Shown piece after piece: positions 18,030-27,502 of a stretch of 64,000 nt of DNA. The notes below the pieces were generated by a model. It was not told the DNA's origin. It worked only from the letters and a program-made list of their open reading frames with translations, and ran no database searches. Each line of letters begins with the position of its first letter. The stretch's first letter is position 1. Both the position numbers and the translations under genes were made by a program. The stretch comes from Timonella corticicola (GTDB lineage: Bacteria; Actinomycetota; Actinomycetes; Actinomycetales; Cellulomonadaceae), in NCBI RefSeq assembly GCF_042683685.1, contig NZ_JBHUOP010000001.1, forward strand, positions 1-64,000. The letters run 5' to 3'.

Positions 18030-19079
18030 GTGAGAGCTGAATACAAAGTACCCGGTGGAAAACTCGTAGCGATTGACCTCGATGTGGTCGATGGGAAACT
18101 GAAAAATGTTGCCCTGAGCGGTGATTTCTTCCTTGAACCCGACGAGGCGATCATCACGCTCAACCAGGCGGTTGAGGGACTTGGCGCAGATGCCAGTTTC
18201 GCGGAGATCCGCAAGGCCGTTGAGGACGCTCTCACCCCAGACATCACGATGCTCGGGTTCGATGCGCGCGCTATCGCGACGGTAACCCGCCGAGCACTCG
18301 GTTTCGCAACCACATGGGCTGATCACACCTTTGAGGTCATTCACGACCGCCCCGAGCATCCGAAGATGCAAGTGGCCCTCGATCAGGCCCAGACCGAGTT
18401 TGTGGAGGCAGGCACACGTGGCCCGATGTTGCGCATCTGGGAATGGGCGTCCAACGCAGTGATCATTGGGTCGTTCCAGTCCTACCGCAACGAGGTCGAC
18501 GAAGAGGCGGCCCAGCGCCACGACGTGACTGTGGTGCGTCGTATCACCGGTGGCGGCGCAATGTTCGTCGAGCCTGGTAACACCATCACCTACTCACTTA
18601 TTGTCCCCGGCTCGCTTGTGGACGGCATGTCCTTTGAAGAGTCCTACAAGTTCCTCGACACCTGGGTTATTGAGGCACTCGCTGAGGTTGGAATCAACGC
18701 CGTGTACAAGCCACTCAATGACATTGCCTCCGCACAGGGAAAGATCGCCGGTGCAGCACAGAAACGCCTCGCGGGCGGCACAGTCTTGCACCACGTCACG
18801 ATGTCGTATGACATTGATGCCGACAAGATGCTTGACGTGCTGCGGATTGGCCGGGAAAAGCTCTCCGACAAGGGCATCAAATCCGCGAAGAAGCGTGTTG
18901 ACCCGCTGCGCTCGCAGACCGGTATGACTCGTGAAGCAATCATTGAGAGCTTCCTTGAGCATTTCCGTTCCCGGTACAAGACGATCGAGTCTGAAGTGAC
19001 TGAGGCAGAACGTGAACGTGCGCGCGAACTCGTGGAAACCAAGTTTGGTACGGAGGAGTGGCTCAAGCGCGTTCCGTGA
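18030..19079 (+). CDS. lplA: Lipoate-protein ligase A with N-terminal accessory domain
   Basis: 349-aa ligase that activates lipoate and attaches it to E2 and GcvH domains. Residues 1 to about 85 resemble the small LplA accessory domain, which in E. coli LplA is C-terminal. The catalytic domain then carries RRITGGGAMFVEPGNTITYS and the lysine motif NDIASAQGKIAGAAQ. This swapped order is known in actinobacterial and archaeal ligases. TAGGCT (18018-18023) ends 6 nt before the GTG start, so the mRNA is probably leaderless. The cupin gene follows after 33 nt. Confidence 0.9.
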   Translation: MRAEYKVPGGKLVAIDLDVVDGKLKNVALSGDFFLEPDEAIITLNQAVEGLGADASFAEIRKAVEDALTPDITMLGFDARAIATVTRRALGFATTWADHTFEVIHDRPEHPKMQVALDQAQTEFVEAGTRGPMLRIWEWASNAVIIGSFQSYRNEVDEEAAQRHDVTVVRRITGGGAMFVEPGNTITYSLIVPGSLVDGMSFEESYKFLDTWVIEALAEVGINAVYKPLNDIASAQGKIAGAAQKRLAGGTVLHHVTMSYDIDADKMLDVLRIGREKLSDKGIKSAKKRVDPLRSQTGMTREAIIESFLEHFRSRYKTIESEVTEAERERARELVETKFGTEEWLKRVP

Positions 19080-19112
19080 ACCCGTCCACATAGGGAATGA
19101 GAGGGAGCAAAG

Positions 19113-19487
19113 GTGTCAGAACACAAGCCACATCCGGGCTCGAAGGCAGTGGGAGACGTTGTTCTGCCGGCGTCCAGTCTCGCGGAGATCGCGAGCGATG
19201 CACCATATCAGAGTCATCGAATTGTTCCGCACACGTTGTTTGATTCGCCGAGCGCCCGCGTCGTGCACATCGCCCTTGATGAAGGGCAGGTGCTGACGGA
19301 ACACATGGCACCCTTTCCGATCATCGTGCAGGTGGTTGAGGGTTCCGTGGTGTTCGTGGTGAACGGCCAGGAGAATCTCCTTGAGGCGGGTGGGCTGATT
19401 CACCTCGAAGCAAGGCTGTTGCACGAGGTCCGCGCGGTGGGCAGCGCTCGGATTCAGATCACCTTGTTGAAACAACACAAAGGCTGA
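19113..19487 (+). CDS. Cupin-domain protein
   Basis: 124-aa single-domain cupin. VVHIALDEGQVLTEHMAPFPIIVQVVEGSVVFVV is cupin motif 1 region, and AGGLIHLEARLLHEVRAV motif 2; His residues that could bind metal are retained in both. GTG start after GAGGGAGC. It follows lplA closely and shares its terminator region. The function is unknown; small cupins of this kind are often redox- or metal-related. Confidence 0.82.
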   Translation: MSEHKPHPGSKAVGDVVLPASSLAEIASDAPYQSHRIVPHTLFDSPSARVVHIALDEGQVLTEHMAPFPIIVQVVEGSVVFVVNGQENLLEAGGLIHLEARLLHEVRAVGSARIQITLLKQHKG

Positions 19488-19503
19488 AACAACACAGAGT
19501 CCA

Positions 19504-19553
19504 AAGGAATGAGGCTCCGAAACCCTATCATCGGGTTCGGAGCCTCATTCCTT
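19504..19553. terminator. Bidirectional terminator between the cupin gene and the 300-aa hypothetical gene
   Basis: A stem of about 20 bp (AAGGAATGAGGCTCCGAA with its complement) around TATCATC, flanked by A and T tracts. It lies between convergent genes. Confidence 0.8.
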
Positions 19554-19575
19554 GCTCTTTGAGGACGTCTGAGGT

Positions 19576-20478
19576 TTAGGACTCAGTCGGTCCTGCAAGC
19601 ATGTCCTCGATCATCTCGCGGGATTCATACATGACCACGAAGTCCACGCGAGTGCCCTCGAACTGTTCCTCGCCTTCGCGCAGTTTCCCACGGGTCAGTG
19701 GGCCCACGGCATCATCGTTGACGGCAACGGTCAGCCAGATCTCGTAGTCAGTGTTTGATTCGGGGATCTGCGAGGTGACTTCATCGGTGCCGAGAGTCGC
19801 GAGGGTCGATTCGACCAGGTAGTTGATGTCTACTGCGGTTTGTGAATCCGCGTGTTCCTCTCCGAGGAGCACGATGTCGGCGCGCAACGCGTTGTCCTCG
19901 TCGGACCATACGAACTGTGCTGGCGCGAGGTCGGCGCGGGGCTCGATTTTCGGTGCGGCTGCCGCCACGGCTGCGGTCTGAGCGTCGGCTGCTTGTTCGG
20001 CAGCGAGCTTCATGGACTCCCACAGTGAGAGTTTCTTGCCGTTTTCGTCGTACCGGGGTAGGTCTCGCATGCCAGGCGCCGCGGCCTTTTGCGCGGCTGC
20101 CGCCTCCGCCTCGGCTTTGGCGCGCGCAATAGCCTCTGGGTCGGTGACAACCTCAAGTTCCATGGACTGACCCAGGCGTTCGCGCAGGATCTCAATCGTG
20201 TGCAGTGGTACTTCAGTCAGCGGCGTGGCACCGGTGTTGACCTCGACGCGGACTCGCGCTCCGGTGAAACCCTCTGGAATGCTGTACCCGAATTCGCCGT
20301 TCTGGATCGCGCTGATCGTGGCGATGACATCGTCAGATAGGCGATCTGCCACCTCGCCGGGGATGCCGCGCGCATCGAACGGAATGGTGATGACGACTGC
20401 TGCGTCTTTTTCGGACCAGGCCTCGGTGACGCCTTCGGGAAGTGCCGGACCACGGCGTTTGCGGCTAAACAGTCCCAC
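19576..20478 (-). CDS. Hypothetical cytoplasmic protein
   Basis: 300-aa acidic protein of unknown function. It begins GLFSRKRRGPALPEGVTEAW and has an Ala-rich helical linker at about residues 130-190 (AKAEAEAAAAQKAAA). No signal peptide or membrane segment is seen. The start is taken as GTG (complement of 20476-20478) preceded by AAAGAG; the open frame runs 24 codons further but without better signals. It stands alone and ends at the shared terminator with the cupin gene. Confidence 0.75.
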   Translation of the reverse strand: MGLFSRKRRGPALPEGVTEAWSEKDAAVVITIPFDARGIPGEVADRLSDDVIATISAIQNGEFGYSIPEGFTGARVRVEVNTGATPLTEVPLHTIEILRERLGQSMELEVVTDPEAIARAKAEAEAAAAQKAAAPGMRDLPRYDENGKKLSLWESMKLAAEQAADAQTAAVAAAAPKIEPRADLAPAQFVWSDEDNALRADIVLLGEEHADSQTAVDINYLVESTLATLGTDEVTSQIPESNTDYEIWLTVAVNDDAVGPLTRGKLREGEEQFEGTRVDFVVMYESREMIEDMLAGPTES

Positions 20479-20619
20479 GGGAACTCTTTTCTCTAGCGAT
20501 GAATGTCCAGCGCGATCCGCGCCGTGAATACGGGTTAAGTCCTGTATCAATCGTAGTGGCGTTTGTGGCGTGCGTTAAATCGAATGACCGTGCGTTCGCC
20601 CAAGACTTAGAGTTAAGGC

Positions 20620-21021
20620 ATGCGCACGCTGTTGAATATCATTTGGCTCGTCTTCGCAGGATTCGGACTGGCGGTCGGATATGCGATTGCCGGAATCATC
20701 TGCTGCATCCTGATCGTGACAATTCCGTTTGGAATCGCCTCATTTCGCATGGCCAATTACGTGTTGTGGCCATTTGGCCGCGAGGTCGTGGACAACCCGA
20801 ACGCGGGCGCGTTCTCGACGCTTGGCAACATCATTTGGCTGATCTTTGCCGGTATCTGGCTCGCTATCGGTCACATCATGTCTGGTATTGCCCTGTGCAT
20901 CACCATCATCGGCATTCCGATGGGGATCGCATCGTTCAAGATGGTCCCGATCTCCCTCATGCCGCTCGGCAAGCAGATTGTTTCCACAAACGACCCGCGT
21001 AGATTCGGCTACCAGCACTGA
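20620..21021 (+). CDS. YccF-family inner membrane protein
   Basis: 133-aa membrane protein made of two related YccF repeats: LNIIWLVFAGFGLAVGYAIAGI...IPFGIASFRMANYVLWPFG and GNIIWLIFAGIWLAIGHIMSGI...IPMGIASFKMVPISLMPLG. Four hydrophobic segments. The biochemical role of the family is unknown. TAGAGT (20608-20613) ends 6 nt before the ATG, indicating a leaderless mRNA. Confidence 0.9.
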   Translation: MRTLLNIIWLVFAGFGLAVGYAIAGIICCILIVTIPFGIASFRMANYVLWPFGREVVDNPNAGAFSTLGNIIWLIFAGIWLAIGHIMSGIALCITIIGIPMGIASFKMVPISLMPLGKQIVSTNDPRRFGYQH

Positions 21022-21088
21022 GGGTCTGGCACGGAGAACCCAGTGTTGAGGGTGACGAAAAGCGCACTCTCAACGGAACTCTCTTTTT

Positions 21089-21145
21089 TGAGAGTACGCA
21101 TATCTGCACTCGCAGTGCCTGAGAGTGCAGATATGCGTACTCTCA
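21089..21145. repeat. 23-bp perfect inverted repeat
   Basis: Arms 21089-21111 and 21123-21145 are perfectly complementary around an 11-nt loop. The outer GAGAGT and inner TGCACTC blocks are shared with the palindrome at 30646-30706, but the nine bases between them differ in a compensated way. A T-run just upstream (21082-21089) would give a terminator tail on the minus strand. Confidence 0.85.
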
Positions 21146-21158
21146 GGCACAGTTGGCC

Positions 21159-21175
21159 GATTGGCGACGAGCCGG
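21159..21175. repeat. GGCGACGA-family repeat arm (near consensus)
   Basis: GATTGGCGACGAGCCGG, one of the best matches to the family consensus, 14 nt after the 23-bp palindrome and just beyond the 3' end of the deacylase gene. Confidence 0.6.
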
Positions 21176-21211
21176 TCATCATCCAGCACCCAGTTGCGCG
21201 GGGTAGTGGGG

Positions 21212-21712
21212 TCAGTCGCGCCCAATGGGCGCGGTCTTAGCCGCTGTTAACGTAATCAAATCCGCTGGGGCGAGACCAACATCCAACCCGCGGCGACCAC
21301 CCGAAACGTATACCGTGCCGTGGGACAGAACCGACTCGTCGACAATCGTGGTGTGTCTGGTTTTCTGGCCGAGCGGCGAGATCCCACCCACAACGTAGCC
21401 GGTTGCACGTTCTGCGACCGTGGCATCCGCCATCGTGGCCTTCTTGCCACCCACCGCGCTTGCAACGGCCTTGAGATCGAGCTTGCTGTCAACCGGAACC
21501 ACGCCAACCACGAGTTTGCCATCGACCGAGACCATGAGGGTCTTGTACACCTGTCGGGGGTCCGCGCCGATAGCCTTGGCGGCTTCGAGCCCGTAGCCGA
21601 GATCCGAGTGTGGGTCGTGTTCGTATGGATGAACGGTGTGTGCAACGCCAGCCTTCTCCAACGCAAGGATCGCCTGAGTACCTGCGGAGTTGTGCTTGTT
21701 CTTCTTGGCCAT
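21212..21712 (-). CDS. ybaK: Cys-tRNA(Pro)/Cys-tRNA(Cys) deacylase, YbaK/EbsC type
   Basis: 166-aa editing protein that hydrolyses mischarged Cys-tRNA(Pro). The family motifs are VHPYEHDPHSDLGYGLEAAKAIG, QVYKTLMVSVDGKLVVGVVPVDSKLDLK, with Lys and Thr at the active cleft, and a GYVVGGISPLGQK stretch. The start is taken at MAKKNKHN (complement of 21710-21712) rather than the in-frame start 8 codons upstream. It is a single gene, divergent from the acetyltransferase at 21768. Confidence 0.92.
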   Translation of the reverse strand: MAKKNKHNSAGTQAILALEKAGVAHTVHPYEHDPHSDLGYGLEAAKAIGADPRQVYKTLMVSVDGKLVVGVVPVDSKLDLKAVASAVGGKKATMADATVAERATGYVVGGISPLGQKTRHTTIVDESVLSHGTVYVSGGRRGLDVGLAPADLITLTAAKTAPIGRD

Positions 21713-21767
21713 GCTTTTCATTCTAAGACTGACCACTACTGGTTGAGGCAGGACGTAAGGTAGATGA

Positions 21768-22367
21768 ATGACAACCGGGCCAACCCCTGAACAGCCGCAA
21801 CATTTCCCACAGTGCGTTCCCGTCCTTCAAGGCGACGGGGTTCGACTGCGCGCTCACGATTACGACGACATTGACCGCATTGTGGAGCAGAGCCAGGACG
21901 AGGTATCACAGCGGTTCATTCCACTGCCAAACCCCTACACCGTTGAGAATGCTCGTGGGTTCCTCGCCGAGTTTGTGGAGAAGTCATGGAACGAGCGCAA
22001 GCGGTTCGAGTTCGCAATTGATGATCTCTCGGCGCAGGAATCTCTGTTCTGCGGAAACGTCGGTGTGTGGCCGCACGGAGACGGTCGCTACGAGGTCGGC
22101 TGGATTCTGCACCCTGACGCTCGCGGTCGAGGCATCATGACCCGTGCCGTTGAGCTTGTGCTGGCCTGGGCATTCGAGTCGCTCGACGCTCGGGTGGTGA
22201 AGTGGTGCGCCGATGCTGACAACGATGCGTCGTGGGCTGTTGCCCGCCGGGTTGGCTTCCGCGAACCCGTGGTGCTGCCCAACTGGATGCCTCTTGGCGG
22301 CGAGTTGCGACACTGTGCGCAGGCCACGCTCACAAGGGAGCAATTCGAGAACGGCACCCTTGCCTAG
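21768..22367 (+). CDS. GNAT family N-acetyltransferase
   Basis: 199-aa RimJ/RimL-like acetyltransferase. VRLRAHDYDDIDRIVEQSQD is the first strand-helix and ILHPDARGRGIMTRAVELVLAWAFE is the acetyl-CoA motif. TAAGGT (21756-21761) ends 6 nt before the ATG, so the message is probably leaderless. Its stop codon shares the palindrome CTAG with the stop of the convergent helicase gene (4-nt overlap). The substrate is unknown. Confidence 0.9.
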   Translation: MTTGPTPEQPQHFPQCVPVLQGDGVRLRAHDYDDIDRIVEQSQDEVSQRFIPLPNPYTVENARGFLAEFVEKSWNERKRFEFAIDDLSAQESLFCGNVGVWPHGDGRYEVGWILHPDARGRGIMTRAVELVLAWAFESLDARVVKWCADADNDASWAVARRVGFREPVVLPNWMPLGGELRHCAQATLTREQFENGTLA

Positions 22368-24961
22368 ATGGAGGGTCCAACCTGTTGGATTGACAGCAAA
22401 ACCTCTCCGGCACCGTCGCAGCGGTCTAGGTCAACGAGAGCCGTGATCGCCCAGTCGTGGTCCTTGTTGGGGTCATCAAGGACCTGACGTACCTGCCACA
22501 GGCGTTCGTTGCCGTCCACACCGCGCGTGATCTGCAGGAGTTGCGGAGCCCGTGCATCTGGGCCAATCCCGATTGCGTCGTCTCCGTATTCCTCGAACAT
22601 CGGGTCAACCGCGTCCGCCCAGTCGTCTCCGTTCCAGCCGTCCTTTGGGGCAAGGGCATCGAACGCGTCGTAGTCTTCGCGGGACAACAACTCCACACGG
22701 TGGAACATGGCGTTGCGCAGCAGGATGTTGAACGTGCGCGGGTTGCCGCTGATTGCACGAATCGGTTCGTCCTCTAGGAAGTCTGGCTCAATCTCTTGGA
22801 TCGCCTCATCAGGGTTGGACAGGCGTTCCCACTCGTCAAGCAGGGACGAGTCAACGGAACGCACGAGCTCGCCGAGCCATTCGGTGATGGCCTCCACCTC
22901 GTCGGTGCGATGTTCCACGGGAACCGTTTGGGTCATGGTGCGGTAGGTGTCCGCGAGGTACTTGAGCACCACACCCTCCGAGCGTTCGAGCTGGTAGCGC
23001 GAGATGAAGTCGGAGAAGGTCTGGGCCTTTTCAAGGAAGTCACGCACCACCGACTTGGGCGAAAGTTCCATACCTGACACCCACGGGTTGGTGTGCTTGT
23101 AGGTGTGGAACGCCGATTGGAGTAGTTCCTCAAGTGGCTTTGGCCACGAAATGCCTTCGAGTAACTCCATGCGCTGGTCGTATTCGACGCCCTCGGCCTT
23201 CATCTCCGCGATTGCCGTTGATTTGGCGGCACGCTCCTGACCGTAGAGGACCTGACGAGGATCCTCCATGGTTGACTCGATCACGGACAGCACATCCAAC
23301 CCGTGGGTGGGGGAGTCGACGCCCAGCAGGTCCATTGCCGCAACCGCGAACGGGGAGAGCGGCTGGTTGAGCGCGAAGTTGTCGGGTACGTCAACGGCCA
23401 ACTGGATCTTGTAACGCGAGTGCCCACCCACGACTCCAGTGGGGATCTTGACCTTCTCCACGATCCCGGCCTGTCGCAGCGACCGGTAGATCCTAAAGGT
23501 TTGGCGGATGTGCTCGCGTTTGCGGGACTCTTGATCGTGGTTGGTGAGCAGCAGATGACGCATCGAGTTCACTGGGTCAACCGGACGCCCATCCTCATCG
23601 GTACGGGCCAACACGTTCAAGATCATGGCGTGCGAGACGGAGAACTGCGAGGTTAGTGGTTCCGGCGGAGCCGCCACAAGCCTCTCAAAGGTGGAATCAG
23701 TCCAGTTCACATGACCGACCGGAGCCTTCTTACGAACGATCTTCTTGAGTTTCTTTGGATCGTCCCCGGCCTTCTCCAGCAGTTTCTTGTTTTCGATCAC
23801 GTGGTCCGGGGCCATGACCAGTACCTCGCCAACGGTGTCGTAGCCAGCGCGTCCGGCGCGGCCAGCGATTTGGTGGAACTCGCGGGCAGTGAGGTGGCGC
23901 ATGCGTTCGCCGTCGAACTTGACCAGCGAGGTCAGCAAAACGGTGCGGATCGGCACGTTGATCCCCACTCCGAGGGTGTCGGTGCCGCACACGACCTTGA
24001 GCAATCCCTTTTGGGTTAGACGCTCCACCACGCGGCGGTATTTGGGGAGCATCCCGGCGTGGTGCACGCCGATACCTGCGCGCAGGTACTTTGAGAGCAA
24101 CTTGCCGAATCCGGAACCGAATCGGAAGTTGCCGAGTTCCGCTGCAATAGCTTCCTTGTCCTGCTTGGACGCGATTTTCATCGACAGCAGTGATTGGGCT
24201 CGGTCGACTGCGTCCTTCTGCGTGAAGTGCACGACGTACACGGGCGCACGGTGGGTTGAGACCAATTCCTCGATCAGCTCGCCCAGTGGTTCGACAACGT
24301 AGGTGTGGTGCAGCGGAACCGGACGCTCCACGCCGGAGACCTCAACGACCTCGCGGCCTGTGCGTTCGAACAGATCCTTGCGGAAGAACTCGGTGTCTCC
24401 CAAGGTCGCGGAGAGAAGCAGGTATTGCACGTTTGGCAGTTCAAGGAGTGGCACCTGCCATGCCCAGCCGCGCTGCGGGTCTGCATAGAAGTGAAACTCG
24501 TCCATGACCACCTGGTCCACGCCCGGATCGAATGCCTCGGGTCCACCGCGACGTAACGCCTGGTTAGCGAGGATTTCCGCAGTGCAGCAGATGATCGGCG
24601 CATCGGGGTTCACGGCGGAATCGCCCGTGGTCATACCGACGTTCTGGGAACCGAACACCGAGACCAGATCAAAGAACTTCTCCGACACCAGCGCCTTCAG
24701 CGGTGCCGTATAGAACGTGCGCTGACCGCGGGCCAACGCAATAAAGTGCGCGGCCATGGCGACGAGCGACTTACCAGAACCAGTGGGGGTTGCCAAGATG
24801 ACGTGCTTGTCGTCCAGCAACTCCAGGATCGCTTCCTCCTGAGCCGGATACAGCGACAGCCCGCGCGACTGAGCGAACTGCACGAATGCGTCGAGAATCT
24901 GGTCTGGGTCCGACGGGTCAGAAATCGCGGACAGGGCGGCGGCGAGCGGTGAAGTAGACAT
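22364..24961 (-). CDS. DEAD/DEAH-box helicase with C-terminal DUF3516 domain
   Basis: About 865-aa Ski2-like superfamily 2 RNA/DNA helicase. Motif I ATPTGSGKS (about residues 57-65), motif II MDEFHFYAD (a DEFH variant of DEAH), motif III LLLSATLGD and motif VI HQIAGRAGRAGYD are all present, so it should be an active ATPase. The C-terminal half is the DUF3516 region typical of actinobacteria. The start at MSTSPLAAAL is supported by AACAAT 7 nt upstream; in-frame starts at 24970 and 24985 are alternatives. The role is probably RNA metabolism or repair, unproven. Confidence 0.9.
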   Translation of the reverse strand: MSTSPLAAALSAISDPSDPDQILDAFVQFAQSRGLSLYPAQEEAILELLDDKHVILATPTGSGKSLVAMAAHFIALARGQRTFYTAPLKALVSEKFFDLVSVFGSQNVGMTTGDSAVNPDAPIICCTAEILANQALRRGGPEAFDPGVDQVVMDEFHFYADPQRGWAWQVPLLELPNVQYLLLSATLGDTEFFRKDLFERTGREVVEVSGVERPVPLHHTYVVEPLGELIEELVSTHRAPVYVVHFTQKDAVDRAQSLLSMKIASKQDKEAIAAELGNFRFGSGFGKLLSKYLRAGIGVHHAGMLPKYRRVVERLTQKGLLKVVCGTDTLGVGINVPIRTVLLTSLVKFDGERMRHLTAREFHQIAGRAGRAGYDTVGEVLVMAPDHVIENKKLLEKAGDDPKKLKKIVRKKAPVGHVNWTDSTFERLVAAPPEPLTSQFSVSHAMILNVLARTDEDGRPVDPVNSMRHLLLTNHDQESRKREHIRQTFRIYRSLRQAGIVEKVKIPTGVVGGHSRYKIQLAVDVPDNFALNQPLSPFAVAAMDLLGVDSPTHGLDVLSVIESTMEDPRQVLYGQERAAKSTAIAEMKAEGVEYDQRMELLEGISWPKPLEELLQSAFHTYKHTNPWVSGMELSPKSVVRDFLEKAQTFSDFISRYQLERSEGVVLKYLADTYRTMTQTVPVEHRTDEVEAITEWLGELVRSVDSSLLDEWERLSNPDEAIQEIEPDFLEDEPIRAISGNPRTFNILLRNAMFHRVELLSREDYDAFDALAPKDGWNGDDWADAVDPMFEEYGDDAIGIGPDARAPQLLQITRGVDGNERLWQVRQVLDDPNKDHDWAITALVDLDRCDGAGEVLLSIQQVGPSI

Positions 24962-25421
24962 TGCCTTCATTGTTTCAGGTGCCACCGGTAAACCCCAAAG
25001 CCATGACGCAGATTGCCAACGAGTCAGCCGCGTCTAGTCCAACACTCCCGACCCAGCCCGGCTGGGTCGGAAGGCGAGGTGGGAAAGCGACCGGATCGTC
25101 GTCAATCAGCCATACCTTTGAGAGCGCACTTATCCGTACTCGTACATACTGCGAGTGCACTTTTGGTAACTCAAAGGGAAGGTTGAGTTGCGAGTGCGCC
25201 AAAAGCCAATGAGAGTGCGTGGGGAAACCTAACGCGGCGAAACGGAAAAAGTGGGGCGAACCGGACCGCGACACTAAAAAGACACCAAGTTGCGCGTAAA
25301 AGTGAACTCAAATTCATAAACCGTTCGTACGTGAGCCACACGTCGTAAATCTTCGCGATTCACCGTGTAACTGCACTTAAGACTTCCCGCCGAAACGCGG
25401 CGGGCAACGAACGGAAAACTC
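24962..25421. other. Gene-free interval between the helicase and the ABC importer
   Basis: No gene is visible. It holds a GGCGACGA-family inverted pair (25011-25107), an imperfect palindrome of the GAGAGT...ACTC type (25117-25177), and a short GC hairpin CCCGCCG/CGGCGGG (about 25387-25404) near the start of the binding-protein gene. I looked for a TPP or other riboswitch and could not recognise one. Confidence 0.6.
25011..25107. repeat. GGCGACGA-family inverted pair with structured core
   Basis: Left arm GATTGCCAACGA, right arm GGATCGTCGTCAATC. The core contains CCCGACCCAGCC facing GGCTGGGTCGG, nearly the same as the core of 30431-30528. About 97 bp. Confidence 0.65.
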
Positions 25422-26552
25422 ATGCGCTTGAACAAGCTCGCACGCGGCATCACTGTTGCGGCAGTCCTCGGCCTCGCCCTCACGGCCTGCTCGGACTCGC
25501 CGCAGGCGAACGAAGCGGACAACACCAAAGCTGCCACCGCCACCTCGGCAGCCGACTTTGGCGGACTCGACGCACTGATCGAGGCAGCGAAGGCCGAAGG
25601 CCAGATCAACGTCATTGCGCTCCCGGACGACTGGGCCAACTACGGCGCAATCAAGAAGGGCTTCGAGGACAAGTACGGCATCAAGGTCAACTCGATCCTG
25701 CCAGACGCTTCCTCGAAGGAAGAGATCCAGGCTGCGGAGGCAAACAAGGGAACCGACCAGGCACCTGACGTGTTTGACCTTGGCACTGCTGTAACTCTGG
25801 AGTCAACCGCTTACTTCGCACCATACAAGGTCGAGGGCTGGGACAAGATTCCTACTGAGAACAAGGAAGAGACCGGTCTGTGGGTCAACGACTACACCGG
25901 TGTCATGGCGGTTGGTTACAACGCCACCAAGTACGGCGAAATCACTTCGCTGGACCAACTCACCGACTCCAAGTTCGCAGGATCGGTAGCGGTCAACGGT
26001 AAGCCAGCCGAAGCAGGCGCGGCATTCAACGGCTTCCTCATGGCTAACCGTGTTGCTGGCGGAACCTTCTCGGATCTGCAGCCTGGCCTCGACTACTTCA
26101 AGAAGCTTGCAGATGCTGGCACCTTGAACCTCAAGGACGTTACTGCGGGAACCATCGACGCTGGTGAGCACGGCGTAGTCTTCGACTGGTCCTACAACCA
26201 GCTCTCAACTCAGAAGCGTCTCGCTGAAAAGGGCGTGGACTGGCAGGTCTTCGTGCCAGAAGGCGGAGAGATCGTCTCCTACTACAACCAGGCGATCAAC
26301 GTGGACGCACCAAACCCAGCGGCAGCGCGCCTATGGCAGGAATACGTGTTCTCCCCAGAGGTCCAGAACCAGTGGCTAGCGGGCGGTGCCCAGCCGGTCA
26401 TGTTCGACGCACTCGAGGCAGACGGCACGCTGGACCCTGAAGCAGCGAAGGCTCTTCCTGAGGTTCCGGGTGAACCAGCAACCCCAACCCAGGAGGAAGC
26501 TGCAAAGGCCAACGAGTTCCTCGCGGCTGAGTGGGACAACGCGGTTTCCTGA
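25422..26552 (+). CDS. ABC transporter substrate-binding lipoprotein
   Basis: 376-aa extracellular binding protein. The lipobox LTACS is at residues 19-23 after a typical lipoprotein signal (RGITVAAVLGLALTAC). A low-complexity linker of Asn/Ala/Thr follows, then the family-specific EAAKAEGQINVIALPDDWANYGAI of the iron/spermidine/aminoethylphosphonate-like solute-binding group. First gene of a four-gene operon; its stop overlaps the next start (TGATG). The ligand cannot be read from the sequence. Confidence 0.92.
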   Translation: MRLNKLARGITVAAVLGLALTACSDSPQANEADNTKAATATSAADFGGLDALIEAAKAEGQINVIALPDDWANYGAIKKGFEDKYGIKVNSILPDASSKEEIQAAEANKGTDQAPDVFDLGTAVTLESTAYFAPYKVEGWDKIPTENKEETGLWVNDYTGVMAVGYNATKYGEITSLDQLTDSKFAGSVAVNGKPAEAGAAFNGFLMANRVAGGTFSDLQPGLDYFKKLADAGTLNLKDVTAGTIDAGEHGVVFDWSYNQLSTQKRLAEKGVDWQVFVPEGGEIVSYYNQAINVDAPNPAAARLWQEYVFSPEVQNQWLAGGAQPVMFDALEADGTLDPEAAKALPEVPGEPATPTQEEAAKANEFLAAEWDNAVS

Positions 26553-27502
26553 TGACTGCAACGATTACACCAGCGGGGCGGGCAGATTCTGTCCGCCCCG
26601 CGGGCGTTACCGAACCAGCAGCCGCACCACCGGCTTCGGGCCGTACGGTTGGCGCGGGGTTGAAAAGCCTGATCCGTAACGCCCCGCTACTCCCATTCGT
26701 CGCATACACGGGCGTTTTCCTGCTGCTCCCGACCGCACTGGTCATCATCGGTGCATTCACGGCTCGCGATGGTGGATTCACGCTCGAGGGCATTGTGCAG
26801 GCGCTCAACGCTCGTACGGCCAAGATCTTCTGGACCACGACGTGGCTTGCGCTTGTGACCGCGATCATTGGGGCCGTCCTTGGTGCGGTGATCGCCTATG
26901 CGCTGTCCACGGCACCACAGGGGAGTGTCAGCCGCCGTATCATCACCGCATTCAACTCGGTGCTGGCACAGTTTGGTGGCGTCATGTTGGCGTTCGCCTT
27001 CATCGCGATGCTCGGCACGAACGGTATGGTCACCCGCCTCATGGAAGGACTGATCGGCGTGAACGTCCCGTCTAATCTGCTGTCCTCCATGGCCGGTATC
27101 GTGCTGGTTTACATTTACTTCCAGATCCCGTTGATGGTGATCGTGTTCCTGCCCGCCGTGGACGGCCTACGCACCGAATGGCGCGAAACCACGATGAGCT
27201 TCGGCGGCACCACCGCCACGTTCTGGCGCAGTGTCGCCGGACCGATCTTGGCGCCACGATTTCTCGGTTCGCTGTTGCTGCTGTTTGCAAACGCGTTCTC
27301 CGCTTTCGCAACCGCCGCAGCCCTCATCTCACAACAGACGATCATCGTGCCGATGGCCATTGAATCCGCGATACGTAATGAGAACAACACAAACATGAAC
27401 GCATATGCGCAGGTTCTGGCGCTCGGCATGATCCTCGTGATCGCACTGATCATGACCGGCTACGCGGCATTGCAACGCAAGACAGCGAGGTGGGAGCAGT
27501 GA
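26552..27502 (+). CDS. ABC transporter permease (binding-protein-dependent)
   Basis: 316-aa permease with about six helices after a Pro/Ala-rich cytoplasmic N-terminus. The EAA-like loop is DGLRTEWRETTMSFGGTTATFWRSVAGPIL. ATG 26552 shares one base with the stop of the binding-protein gene. It pairs with the next permease as a heterodimer of the spermidine/putrescine-type importer architecture. Confidence 0.92.
   Translation: MTATITPAGRADSVRPAGVTEPAAAPPASGRTVGAGLKSLIRNAPLLPFVAYTGVFLLLPTALVIIGAFTARDGGFTLEGIVQALNARTAKIFWTTTWLALVTAIIGAVLGAVIAYALSTAPQGSVSRRIITAFNSVLAQFGGVMLAFAFIAMLGTNGMVTRLMEGLIGVNVPSNLLSSMAGIVLVYIYFQIPLMVIVFLPAVDGLRTEWRETTMSFGGTTATFWRSVAGPILAPRFLGSLLLLFANAFSAFATAAALISQQTIIVPMAIESAIRNENNTNMNAYAQVLALGMILVIALIMTGYAALQRKTARWEQ

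Noticed and set aside
22796..24019. Several plus-strand frames inside the helicase gene
   Set aside because: They overlap conserved helicase motifs on the other strand and read as low-complexity Arg/Pro-rich sequence.
25250..25421. Possible TPP or other riboswitch upstream of the ABC importer
   Set aside because: I could not find the conserved TPP blocks or any other riboswitch core; only a short GC hairpin is present.
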